Shown here one piece after another: positions 54,003 to 63,800 of a stretch of 64,000 nt of DNA. The position numbers and the translations under genes were made by a program. The stretch is from an uncultured Desulfovibrio sp. (GTDB lineage Bacteria > Desulfobacterota > Desulfovibrionia > Desulfovibrionales > Desulfovibrionaceae), in NCBI GenBank assembly GCA_934546745.1, contig CAKTDV010000002.1, positions 62,001 through 126,000 on the forward strand, read 5' to 3'. The stretch's first letter is position 1. Every line of letters starts with the position of its first letter. Below the pieces are notes generated by a model. It worked only from the letters and a program-made list of their open reading frames with translations, ran no database searches and had not been told where the DNA came from.

Positions 54003-56954
54003 ATGAAAGACGCACGCAACTGCATCCATATAGAGAAAGCCCGGCAGCATAATCTCAAGGGGTTTGACATTGACATTCCCCGCGATGAGCTGGTCGTCAT
54101 CTGCGGCCCTTCCGGATCGGGGAAGTCCACACTGGCCTTTGACATCGTCTATGCCGAAGGGCAGCGGCGTTACGTGGAGTCCCTGTCGGCCTATGCGCGT
54201 CAATTCCTGCCGCAGATGGACAAACCCGCCGTGGGGAAGATCGAGGGGCTGTCGCCCGCCATCTCGCTGGAGCAGCAAAGCACGTCGCGCAACCCCCGCT
54301 CCACCGTGGGCACCGTGACGGAGATCCACGATTTTCTGCGCGTTTTCTTTGCCCGTCTGGGGGTGATGCACTGTCCGCGGTGCGGCCGTCCCATTGAGGC
54401 GCGCTCACCCGATGAAATCATTGCCGATATTCTGGCCCTGCCGCGGGGCGAAAAGTTCATGGTGCTGAGTCCGCTTGTCGAACGCCAGAAAGGCACGCAT
54501 CAGGAGAGGTTCCTGAAACTGCGTGCCGAGGGCTTCGCCCGCGTGCGCGTGGACGGCGCGTTCCATACGCTCGACGATTTGCCCGCTCTGGACAAGAACA
54601 GACGCCACGACATCGATCTCGTCGTCGATCGCCTCGTCAACAAGGACGGCATCCGGGGCCGTCTGGCCGATTCCGTGGAACTGGCGCTGCGTCATGGTGA
54701 AGGCCGCCTCGTCATCCACCGCCCTGGCTTGCCCGAAGGGGAGCGGGATGTCATGCATTCCACGACATCCGCCTGCGCCCATTGCCATATTTCCCTGCCC
54801 GCGCCCAGCCCGCAGCTCTTTTCCTTCAACAGTCCGCAGGGGGCCTGCCCGCGTTGCGTGGGTCTTGGCTCCGTCGACTATTTTGAGCCGCGTCTCATCG
54901 CTCCCAACCGGGGCCTGTCGCTCAGGGGGGGGGCGTTGCTCCCCTGGGCCGGAGGCCGCCTGTTTGAGCGCTATGCGGACGCTCTGGAGGCGCTGGGGAA
55001 GCGTTGCGGTTTTACGCTTGACACGCCCCTCAACGAGTTTGCCGATGCGGCCCTCACCCTGCTTTTTTATGGCGAGGACGCGCACGGCAAACCCGCCGCG
55101 CCGGTCTCTGGCCTCCGCCGTAACTGGATGGGCGGGAACGTGGCGCTGGACGCCGTGGGGGACAGCCAGAGCGCCTTCTTTGAGAGGCAGCAGTCCGAGC
55201 AGAGCCGCCTTGATGTGACCGCGGCACGCTGGCCCGGCGTCATCCCCCTGCTGGAAAAAGGCATGCAGTATGGCGATGCCTGGCGTGAGGCGCTGGCCCG
55301 CTTCCGGCAATCCACGGAATGCCCGGACTGCCACGGGGCGCGCCTGCGTCCGGAAGCCCTTGCCGTTCGCGTGGACGATCTGGATGTGGCCGCCTTTTGC
55401 GCCCTCTCCGTGGAGCGCGCTCTGGACTGGCTGGAACAACGGCAGTTTACGGGCCGTTTCACGCTCATTGCCGAACCGCTGCTCAAGGAGCTGCGCCACC
55501 GTCTGACGTTTCTGCGCGACGTGGGGCTGGAATACCTTTCCCTCGGGCGCGCCATGTCCACACTTTCCGGCGGTGAGGCCCAGCGCATCCGCCTTGCCTC
55601 GCAACTGGGCTCCGGCCTTGTGGGCGTGACCTATGTGCTTGACGAGCCTTCCATCGGCCTGCATCCCCGCGACAATGAGCGCCTGATTGGTACGCTCCGG
55701 TCCCTGCAGCGGCGCGGCAATACCGTTCTGGTTGTCGAGCACGACGAGGCCACCATCTGTGCCGCCGATACCGTCATTGAACTGGGGCCCGGCTCAGGGG
55801 AGCGGGGCGGCCAGGTGACCTTTCAGGGCGACGTGCCCGCCCTGCTGCGTTCCGACACGCTCACCGCCCGCTATCTGCGCGGCGACGAAAGCGTCCCCAT
55901 GCCCGATGAGCGTCGTGAGGCCAGGGGGGCGCTTCTCCTGCGCGATGTCACCACCAACAATCTGCGCGGTATCGACTGCCGCATTCCGCTCGGCGTTCTC
56001 ACCTGCGTGACCGGCGTTTCCGGTTCCGGCAAAAGCTCGCTTGTCATGGACACGCTCTACAAGCACCTTGCCCTTGGTCTGGGTATGCGCGTCGATCAGC
56101 CCGGTACCGTCGGCGGGCTGGAATATTGCGATGGGGCGCGTCCCGTGGAACGCATCGTCGCCATTGATCAAACCCCCATCGGACGGACGCCCCGCTCAAA
56201 TCCCGCCACGTATACCAAGATTTTTGATGAAATCCGTTCCATTTTCGCTATGACGCCCGATGCCCGCAAACGCGGCTTCAAGCCCGGGCGTTTCAGCTTC
56301 AATGTGCGCGGCGGCCGCTGCGAGGCCTGCGGCGGCGACGGGCAGATCCGCGTTGAAATGCATTTTCTGCCTGATATTTACGTCACCTGCGATGTCTGCG
56401 GCGGCAAGCGGTATAATCACGAGACCCTTGAGGTACGCTACAAAGGACTCAATATCGCCGAAGTCCTTGACTTGCCCGTGCATCAGGCCCGCCAGTTCTT
56501 TGAGAGCTATCCTTCCCTTGAGCGCCGTCTTGCCGTTCTTGAGGATGTGGGGCTTGAATATGTGCGGCTCGGCCAGCCCGCCACCACGCTTTCCGGCGGC
56601 GAGGCCCAGCGCATCAAGATATCCCGCGAGCTTGGCAAGCGCTCCCTGCCCGGCGCCATGTACATTCTTGACGAACCCACAACCGGCCTGCACATGCACG
56701 AGGTCGGCAAGCTCATCAAGGTGCTTCATGCGCTTGTGGACAAAGGCGCCAGCGTCGTCGTCATCGAGCATAACACCGATATGATTCTCGCCTCTGATTA
56801 CGTCATCGATATGGGGCCAGGTGGCGGCGAGAACGGCGGACGCATCGTGGCGCGAGGCACTCCCGAAGCCCTTGTGGCCGATCCCGCCTCCGTGACCGGC
56901 CGTTTTCTCATGCGGGAACGCACCGGCCGCCTCAGACGCCGGAGCGGGGCGTGA
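54003..56954 (+). CDS. uvrA: Excinuclease ABC subunit A
   Basis: 983 aa. Two ABC ATPase modules: Walker A GPSGSGKSTLAFD near residue 40 and GVSGSGKSSLVMD near 680, each with an LSGGEAQRI signature. CxxC zinc motifs are in CPRCGR, ACPRC and CEACGG ... CDVCGG. It recognises bulky DNA lesions with UvrB. Slightly longer than the usual 940 residues because of inserts in the first half. Single gene. Confidence 0.97.
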   Translation: MKDARNCIHIEKARQHNLKGFDIDIPRDELVVICGPSGSGKSTLAFDIVYAEGQRRYVESLSAYARQFLPQMDKPAVGKIEGLSPAISLEQQSTSRNPRSTVGTVTEIHDFLRVFFARLGVMHCPRCGRPIEARSPDEIIADILALPRGEKFMVLSPLVERQKGTHQERFLKLRAEGFARVRVDGAFHTLDDLPALDKNRRHDIDLVVDRLVNKDGIRGRLADSVELALRHGEGRLVIHRPGLPEGERDVMHSTTSACAHCHISLPAPSPQLFSFNSPQGACPRCVGLGSVDYFEPRLIAPNRGLSLRGGALLPWAGGRLFERYADALEALGKRCGFTLDTPLNEFADAALTLLFYGEDAHGKPAAPVSGLRRNWMGGNVALDAVGDSQSAFFERQQSEQSRLDVTAARWPGVIPLLEKGMQYGDAWREALARFRQSTECPDCHGARLRPEALAVRVDDLDVAAFCALSVERALDWLEQRQFTGRFTLIAEPLLKELRHRLTFLRDVGLEYLSLGRAMSTLSGGEAQRIRLASQLGSGLVGVTYVLDEPSIGLHPRDNERLIGTLRSLQRRGNTVLVVEHDEATICAADTVIELGPGSGERGGQVTFQGDVPALLRSDTLTARYLRGDESVPMPDERREARGALLLRDVTTNNLRGIDCRIPLGVLTCVTGVSGSGKSSLVMDTLYKHLALGLGMRVDQPGTVGGLEYCDGARPVERIVAIDQTPIGRTPRSNPATYTKIFDEIRSIFAMTPDARKRGFKPGRFSFNVRGGRCEACGGDGQIRVEMHFLPDIYVTCDVCGGKRYNHETLEVRYKGLNIAEVLDLPVHQARQFFESYPSLERRLAVLEDVGLEYVRLGQPATTLSGGEAQRIKISRELGKRSLPGAMYILDEPTTGLHMHEVGKLIKVLHALVDKGASVVVIEHNTDMILASDYVIDMGPGGGENGGRIVARGTPEALVADPASVTGRFLMRERTGRLRRRSGA

Positions 56955-56988
56955 GCATCCCGTCCCTTCCGCTGGCCGGGGAGGGCGT

Positions 56989-58437
56989 CTAGCCACCGAT
57001 GAGGCTCATGAGCATGTGGGGGAAGGAGTTGGCCTGCGCGAGCATGGAGACGGCGCTCTGGGAGAGGATCTGGGTACGGACGAAGGCGGTCATTTCCGTG
57101 GCGATGTCGGCGTCGGAAATGCGGGATTCGGCACTTTGCAGGTTTTCCGCCTGTATGTTGATATTGGTCACGGTATTTTCCAGCCGGTTCTGTACGGCCC
57201 CCAGATGGGCGCGTATCTGATCCTTGCGCACGATGGCATCGTTGAGGCGCGCAATGCCTTTCTGGGCCAGTTCCTGCGTTTTGATGGACATGATGTCGCC
57301 GTTGCCGGGCACCACTGGCGCGTCGGGATCGCCGGGTTTCGGCATGGCCGTCCAGTCCGCCTGAATGCGGAATATGCCCTGTCCGGCCACAAGGAAGATC
57401 AAATCTTCCGTGACCGTATCTATTGTCAGGCGTTCTTCCTGAAGCATGGTGCCGGATATGGGATCGTCCTTGGAGTCGCCGCTGTAGGAAAAATTCATGC
57501 CGTTGTAGGTGAAGCGGTTGTCGTTGACCCGCTGATAGGGAACCTCGCCGCCGATGCCGTTCAGCGTGCCCTGCCGGTAGGTGGCTCCGGGAAGAAAACC
57601 GTTCTGCTCCGTGAGCAGCGCCGCCATGTCTGGCGGAGGAATCACGGGCCAGTTTTGCGGCAGGGTTCCCGCGACATGTTTCCCGTCGCGGGTAAAGACG
57701 TTAATGTCGTCGTTCTGCCCCCGGTCGTCGATGCGTATGGTCACGCCTGTTGAGCCTGCCGGTATCACGCCGAAGGAAACCATGCCCGATATGAATTCCG
57801 CCTGTACGCCTTTCTGAAGCTTGTCGCTCAGAATAGGTACGCCGCCAAAATCGTCTGCCCCTCCGGCGACGCCGTCCCGCAGGCCGAGGCCTTTCAGGGT
57901 GGCGTCGCCGATTTCGACATAGTAGTAATCCTCCGCGCTGTCGTTGGCCGTGCCAAAATGCACCTTGAGCGCGCCGGTAGAGGTAAGGCCGCTGCCGTCG
58001 TGCGCGCCGCTCAGTGTGCCGTCCAGCAGATGGATGCCGTTGAAGTCCGTGGCGTGGGCGATGCGCTCAATTTCCGAGGCCATCTGCTGGAACTCACTGT
58101 CAATCATCAGGCGCTGGGTGGAGTCATAGGTGCCTGTGGCGGCCTGTTCCGCCAGCTCCTTCATGCGGATCAGCTTCTCATCGATGACGCCCAGCGCGCC
58201 GTCCGCCGTCTGGATCAGGGAAATGGCATCGTTGATGTTCCGCGCCCCCTGATAGAGAGAAGCCATGTCCGCCCGCATGAGTTCCCGTATGGCCAGCCCG
58301 GCGGCGTCGTCCGCCGCGCGTTCCACCCGCAAGCCTGTGGAAAGGCGGCGCACGGAATCGGAGAGGCGGGCGTAGTGCGAGGTAAGGTTGCGGCTGGTGT
58401 TGGCAGCCATGAGATTATGATGCAGGGATGTGGACAT
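56989..58437 (-). CDS. fliC: Flagellin
   Basis: 482 aa from the ATG at 58437 (MSTSLHHNLMAANTSRNL); the frame before it is outside flagellin homology. Conserved D0/D1 N-terminus (LSTGLRVERAADDAAGLAI, ISLIQTADGALG) and C-terminus (SRISDADIATEMTAFVRTQIL ... QANSFPHMLMSLI) with a variable middle of about 250 residues. Exported through the flagellar system and polymerised into the filament. The ribosome-binding site is weak and no clear sigma-28 promoter was found. Confidence 0.95.
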   Translation of the reverse strand: MSTSLHHNLMAANTSRNLTSHYARLSDSVRRLSTGLRVERAADDAAGLAIRELMRADMASLYQGARNINDAISLIQTADGALGVIDEKLIRMKELAEQAATGTYDSTQRLMIDSEFQQMASEIERIAHATDFNGIHLLDGTLSGAHDGSGLTSTGALKVHFGTANDSAEDYYYVEIGDATLKGLGLRDGVAGGADDFGGVPILSDKLQKGVQAEFISGMVSFGVIPAGSTGVTIRIDDRGQNDDINVFTRDGKHVAGTLPQNWPVIPPPDMAALLTEQNGFLPGATYRQGTLNGIGGEVPYQRVNDNRFTYNGMNFSYSGDSKDDPISGTMLQEERLTIDTVTEDLIFLVAGQGIFRIQADWTAMPKPGDPDAPVVPGNGDIMSIKTQELAQKGIARLNDAIVRKDQIRAHLGAVQNRLENTVTNINIQAENLQSAESRISDADIATEMTAFVRTQILSQSAVSMLAQANSFPHMLMSLIGG

Positions 58438-58765
58438 GAAGCGATCTCGCGGAAAAAAAGAAATGGAATGCGGTAATGCCGTTTTCTTCCTATAGAGTAT
58501 TCGGAGAAAAAACAAGCGGAGGAACATCGGTGCGCTCGCGCCGTTGGCACGTATGAATGTAAAAACGTTTCTTTCCGACGGAGGTTTTTCCTCACGGAGA
58601 AAACAGAGCGATTCGCTATGTTTTTAAGTTTTTCAGGAAAGATGGTTGCCGTAGCCCCGGAAAAAGGCGTATGGAAAAGGCAAAGGGCCGGGCCGTCCTC
58701 CATGAGTGCCAAAGGCCGCCCGCGTTCCCCTTTTTCCTGACGCTATTTCCAAGGAGTAGTCTCTC
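58438..58765. other. Divergent intergenic region, flagellin / persulfide reductase
   Basis: 328 bp holding both promoters and the AAGGAG of the plus-strand gene. I see no repeat, RNA gene or firm sigma-28 or sigma-54 site. Confidence 0.4.
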
Positions 58766-60475
58766 ATGTCGAAAAAAATCGTCCTTGTCGGCGGCGTCGC
58801 TCTTGGTCCCAAGGCCGCCTGCCGCTGCAAACGCCTCATGCCTGACGCCGAAATCACGCTTGTGGATGAAAACGAACTCATTTCCTACGGGGGATGCGGT
58901 ATTCCGTATTTTGTGTCCGGCGAAATCAATGCGCTCGACGATCTGCGCTCCACCCCGTACCACACGGTACGCGACCCTGAGTTCTTCCGTAAAATGAAAG
59001 GCGTTACCGTGCGCACCCGCACGCGGGCCCTTGCCATTGATCGCGCGGGCAAGACCCTGACGGTCAGGGATCTCCGCACCGGCAACGAGGAAAAACTGCC
59101 GTATGACAAGCTGGTGCTGGCGACGGGCGCGACGCCGCGCATGCCTCCTGTGCCCGGTCATGATCTGGGCAACGTGCTTTCGCTGACCCGTCTGGAAGCC
59201 GCCGGGGCCATCCGTGCCGCCTGCCAGTCGGGCGCGGTGACGGACGCCGTTGTTGTGGGCGGAGGTTTCATCGGGCTTGAGGCCGCCGTGGCTCTGGCCG
59301 ACATGTGGGGCGTCAAGGTGCGCGTGGTCGAAATGACCTCCCAGCTTCTGCCCGGCGTGCTGTCGCACGGCATGGCGCGGATGGCCGCCCACGATTGCCG
59401 CGCCCACGGCGTCGAGGTCTTTGTGGACGAAAAGGTGGAGCGCCTGGAAGGCGAGGGCGGCGTTGTGACGAAGGTCATAACGGACAGGCGCGAGATTCCG
59501 GCGCAGCTCGTCATTTTCGCCGCCGGCTTCATCCCCAACGGCCAGCTGGCAAAGGATGCCGGGCTGGACGTGGCCCCCTTCGGGGCTGTCATGGTGGACA
59601 GCCACATGCGCACGTCCGATCCCGATATTTACGCGGGTGGGGACTGCGTGGCCATCACGAATCTCATCACCGGCAAGCCGGGCTATCTGCCGCTGGGCAG
59701 CATGGCCAACCGTCAGGGCCGCATCATCGGATCCAATCTGGCGGGAGGCGACGAGAGCTTCCCCGGTTTTGTGGGCAGCTGGGCCGTCAAACTTTTTGAC
59801 ATGTCGTTCTGCGGCGCGGGACTGACCGTGGAGCGGGCGCGCAGGGAAGGCTTCGACGCCATCGCCGTCAGCGTGGAGCAACTGGACAAGGCCCATTTCT
59901 ACCCCGACAAGAAGATGATGTCGCTGGAACTTGTGGTGGAAAAGCCGACACGCCGCGTGCTGGGCATTCAGGGGGCCTGCGAAAACGGCGATTCCGTCAA
60001 GGCGCGCACGGACATGGTGGCGGCCCTCCTGCAGCACGGCAAGCCGTCCGTGGCCGATATCTGCACGCTGGAAGCCGCCTATGCGCCGCCCTTCGCCGCG
60101 GCGATGGACGTGCTCAACGTCGTGGGCAACGTGGCCGAAAACGTGCTGGAAGGCCGCTTCTCCCCTGTGTCCGCCGAAGACTTCATGGAACTGTGGCAAC
60201 ACCGGGAAGAGAACCATATCTTCTTCATCGACGCCCGCCCCGCCAAAGCCGGGGAGGCCGTGCAGGCCGTCTACCCCGAATGGCACTCCATTCCGCTGGA
60301 AGAGGTGGAGGATCGCATCGGCGAGATCCCGCGCGACCGCAAGGTGGCCGTCATCTGCAATACGGGCCTGCGCGCCTATGACGCGGTGCTGACCCTTGCC
60401 CGCCACGGGATTACCAACACCGTCAATGCGGAAGGCGGCATGCAGGCCGTGGGCAAGATGGGCATGAAACCGTAA
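58766..60475 (+). CDS. CoA-disulfide / persulfide reductase with rhodanese domain
   Basis: 569 aa. FAD-NAD(P)H disulfide reductase module of about 450 residues: VGGVALGPKAACR near the N-terminus, single active Cys44 in SYGGCGIPYF, NAD-binding VVVGGGFIGLEAAVAL, and DIYAGGDCVAITN for FAD. A C-terminal rhodanese domain has the active Cys in VICNTGLRAYD. This is the CoADR-rhodanese / NADH persulfide reductase architecture, which reduces CoA disulfide, CoA persulfide or polysulfide, fitting sulfur metabolism. Single gene, with a terminator after it. Confidence 0.92.
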   Translation: MSKKIVLVGGVALGPKAACRCKRLMPDAEITLVDENELISYGGCGIPYFVSGEINALDDLRSTPYHTVRDPEFFRKMKGVTVRTRTRALAIDRAGKTLTVRDLRTGNEEKLPYDKLVLATGATPRMPPVPGHDLGNVLSLTRLEAAGAIRAACQSGAVTDAVVVGGGFIGLEAAVALADMWGVKVRVVEMTSQLLPGVLSHGMARMAAHDCRAHGVEVFVDEKVERLEGEGGVVTKVITDRREIPAQLVIFAAGFIPNGQLAKDAGLDVAPFGAVMVDSHMRTSDPDIYAGGDCVAITNLITGKPGYLPLGSMANRQGRIIGSNLAGGDESFPGFVGSWAVKLFDMSFCGAGLTVERARREGFDAIAVSVEQLDKAHFYPDKKMMSLELVVEKPTRRVLGIQGACENGDSVKARTDMVAALLQHGKPSVADICTLEAAYAPPFAAAMDVLNVVGNVAENVLEGRFSPVSAEDFMELWQHREENHIFFIDARPAKAGEAVQAVYPEWHSIPLEEVEDRIGEIPRDRKVAVICNTGLRAYDAVLTLARHGITNTVNAEGGMQAVGKMGMKP

Positions 60476-60511
60476 CTCTCTGAAAATGGCGGAAACAGCC
60501 TTCCAGAAAGA

Positions 60512-60543
60512 AAACGCCGGAGTGTCATCCATGCTCCGGCGTT
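60512..60543 (+). terminator. Terminator-like hairpin after the persulfide reductase gene
   Basis: AACGCCGGAG and CTCCGGCGTT form a 10-bp stem with a 12-nt loop, followed by CGTTTATG; weak T-run. Confidence 0.65.
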
Positions 60544-60895
60544 CGTTTATGTGAAAAAATTTCCCCGTTGCGCGTAAACGTATTGCCATTTGCGGCGCTT
60601 CTTGGTAGGGCCGATCGGTGGGCGGGCGAAAAATTTTTCGGCTGGAGAGCCTTTTTCTGACTGTTCAAACAACCAATTTTGTGGTAAGAATCCCCCCATC
60701 GCCGGGGATAAGGGCGCAAACAGGCCGCCGCGCGGGCCCGGCCCGGATACGGGCTGGATACGGGTTCCGCCGCCGGATTCGCCTTCCCCGCACCACGCGC
60801 TCCGCCCGCGGATACCGCCGAAGCCCGGCGCGACCGTTGCGCGGTATGAGCCTTTGCAGAAAAACAGGCGCGTCCAACGCGCAAGGAGGATCCAT
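60544..60895 (+). other. Upstream region of the pyruvate oxidoreductase gene
   Basis: 352 bp with an AT-rich first third and a very GC-rich part that contains several short inverted repeats, including CGCGTCCAACGCG next to the ribosome-binding site AAGGAGG. Likely promoter and leader. No RNA gene or small protein could be supported. Confidence 0.4.
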
Positions 60896-63800
60896 ATGGC
60901 GAAGATGAAAACCATGGACGGCAACAACGCCGCCGCCCATATTGCCTATGCCCTGTCCGATACCGCCGCCATCTACCCCATCACCCCCTCGTCCGTCATG
61001 GGCGAGGTGATGGACGAACTGGCCGCCAAGGGCGTGAAGAACCTGATGGGCCAGACCGTCAACGTCCGTGAAATGCAGTCCGAGGCGGGCGCGGCGGGCG
61101 CTGTGCACGGTATGCTGTCCGGCGGCGCGCTGACCTCTACCTTCACGGCCTCGCAGGGCCTGCTGCTGATGATCCCGAATATGTACAAAATCGCCGGCGA
61201 ACTGCTTCCCGGCGTTTTCCATGTGTCCGCCCGCGCGCTGGCGTCGCATGCCCTGTCCATTTTCGGCGATCATCAGGACGTCATGGCCTGCCGTCAGACG
61301 GGCTTTGCCTTCCTCTGCGCCAGCTCCGTGCAGGAAGCCATGGACATGGCCCTTGTGGCGCACCTTTCCGCCATTGATTCCAGCGTTCCCTTCTGCCACT
61401 TCTTCGACGGCTTCCGCACGTCGCACGAAGTGCAGAAGATCGAAGTCATCGACTATGAGGACATCCGCGGCCTCGTGAACTGGGAAAAGGTGGCCGAGTT
61501 CCGTTCCATGGCCATGAATCCTGAGCATCCGCATATCCGCGGCACCGCCCAGAACCCCGACATCTATTTCCAGAACCGCGAAGCCAGCAACCTGTACTAT
61601 GACGCCATTCCGGCCATCGTGCTGGAAAACATGAAGAAGGTGGCGTCCATCACCGGTCGCAAACACCGCCTGTTCGACTATGTGGGCCATCCCGAAGCCG
61701 ACCGCGTGATCGTGAGCATGGGTTCCTCCTGTGAGGTCATCGAGGAAACCGTGGACTACCTGAACAGGCAGGGCCAGCGCACCGGCCTTGTGAAGGTGCA
61801 CCTGTTCCGCCCCTTCTCCGCCGATCACCTGCTGCAGGCCATTCCCGCCACGGCCAACACCATCACCGTGCTCGACCGCACCAAGGAAGCCGGTTCGCTC
61901 GGCGATCCGCTCTATCAGGACGTGTGCACGGCCTTCATGGAAAAGGGCGAGGCCCCGACCATCGTGGGCGGCCGCTACGGACTTGGTTCCAAGGATTTCA
62001 CGCCCGGCATGGCCAAGGCCATCTATGACAACATGCTGGGCCTGCAGCCCAAAAACCATTTCACCGTGGGTATCAACGACGATGTGACCAACCTCTCTCT
62101 CGACGTGGAAGAGGAAATCGACACCGTGCCCGCCGGTACCGTGCAGTGCAAGTTCTTCGGCCTCGGCGCGGACGGCACCGTGGGCGCCAACAAGCAGGCC
62201 GTGAAGATCATCGGCGACAACACCGACATGTACGCCCAGGCCTACTTCGCCTACGACTCCAAGAAGTCCGGCGGCTTCACCGTGTCCCACCTGCGCTTCG
62301 GCAAGCAGCCCATCAAATCGTCCTACCTGATTTCCCATGCCGACTACATCGCCTGCCACAAGGCGGCCTATGTGACCCAGTATGACGTGCTGGACGGCAT
62401 CAAGGACGGCGGCACCTTCGTGCTGAATTCCAACTGGACGCTGGCCGACATGGAAAAGCACCTGCCCGCTTCCATGAAGCGCATCATCGCCCGCAAGCAC
62501 CTGAAATTCTACAATGTCGACGCGGTAAAAGTTGCCCAGGAAGTGGGCCTCGGCGGTCGCATCAACATGATCATGCAGACGGCCTTCTTCAAGCTCGCCA
62601 ACGTCATCGACTTCGAGAAAGCCGTCGGCCTGCTCAAGGAATCCATCAAGAAGACCTACGGCATGAAGGGCGACAAGATCGTCAACATGAATATCGCCGC
62701 GGTTGACAAGGGCATGGACGCCCTGACGGAAATCACCTACCCGGCATCCTGGGCCGACGCCACCGAGGGCGCCGTTGTCTGCCATTGCGACAGCGACGAC
62801 TACATTTCCGATTACGTGCGTCCCATTCTGGCCCAGCGCGGCGACAAGCTGCCTGTGTCCGCCATGGAACCCGCCGGGTTCATGCCTCTTGGCACGGCCG
62901 CCTGTGAAAAGCGCGGCGTGGCCATCAATGTGCCCGAATGGAATGCCGAAAACTGCATCCAGTGCTGCCAGTGCTCCTTCGTGTGCCCCCACGCCACCAT
63001 CCGTCCCGTTGTGGCCACGGCCGCTGAGCTGGAAGGAGCTCCGGCCAGCTTTGTGACCGCCGACGCCAAGGGCAAGGAACTCAAGGATCTGAAGTTCCGC
63101 ATGCAGGTCTACGCCGAAGACTGCCTCGGCTGCGGTTCCTGCGCGGAAGTCTGCCCCACCAAGCCCGAAAAGCGCGCTCTGGTCATGAAGCCCCTGGAAA
63201 CCCAGATCGACGATCAGAAGGTCAACCTGGCCTTTGCCGAAGCCAGCGTCAGCCAGAAGGACGACCTCATGGCGCGCGATACCCTCAAGGGTTCGCAGCT
63301 TCGCCAGCCGCTGCACGAATTCTCCGGCGCGTGTGCCGGTTGCGGCGAAACCCCCTATGTGAAGGTGCTGACCCAGCTCTTCGGCGAACGCATGATCGTG
63401 GCCAACGCCACGGGCTGCTCCTCCATCTGGGGCGCCTCCTCGCCGACCACGCCGTACACCACCGACAGGAACGGTTTTGGCCCGGCCTGGGGCAACAGCC
63501 TCTTTGAGGACGCCGCCGAATACGGCTGCGGTCTTGGCCTTGCCTACAAACAGCGCCGCGCCGGTCTGGCCCTGGCCGTGGAAAAGGCCCTCGCCCTGGA
63601 AGGTCTTTCCGGGGAACTGAAGGACGCCCTTCAGGGCTGGCTGGACAACAGGGAAGACGCCGAGGGTTCCCGCAAGTACGGCGAGGACATCCTGAGCCTG
63701 CTGGACGAAATGCACGCCCTTGACTGCGGCCTCGCCCACGAGCTGGCCGAGATGGCCGACCTCTTCACCAAGAAGAGCGTCTGGGTCTTCGGCGGCGACG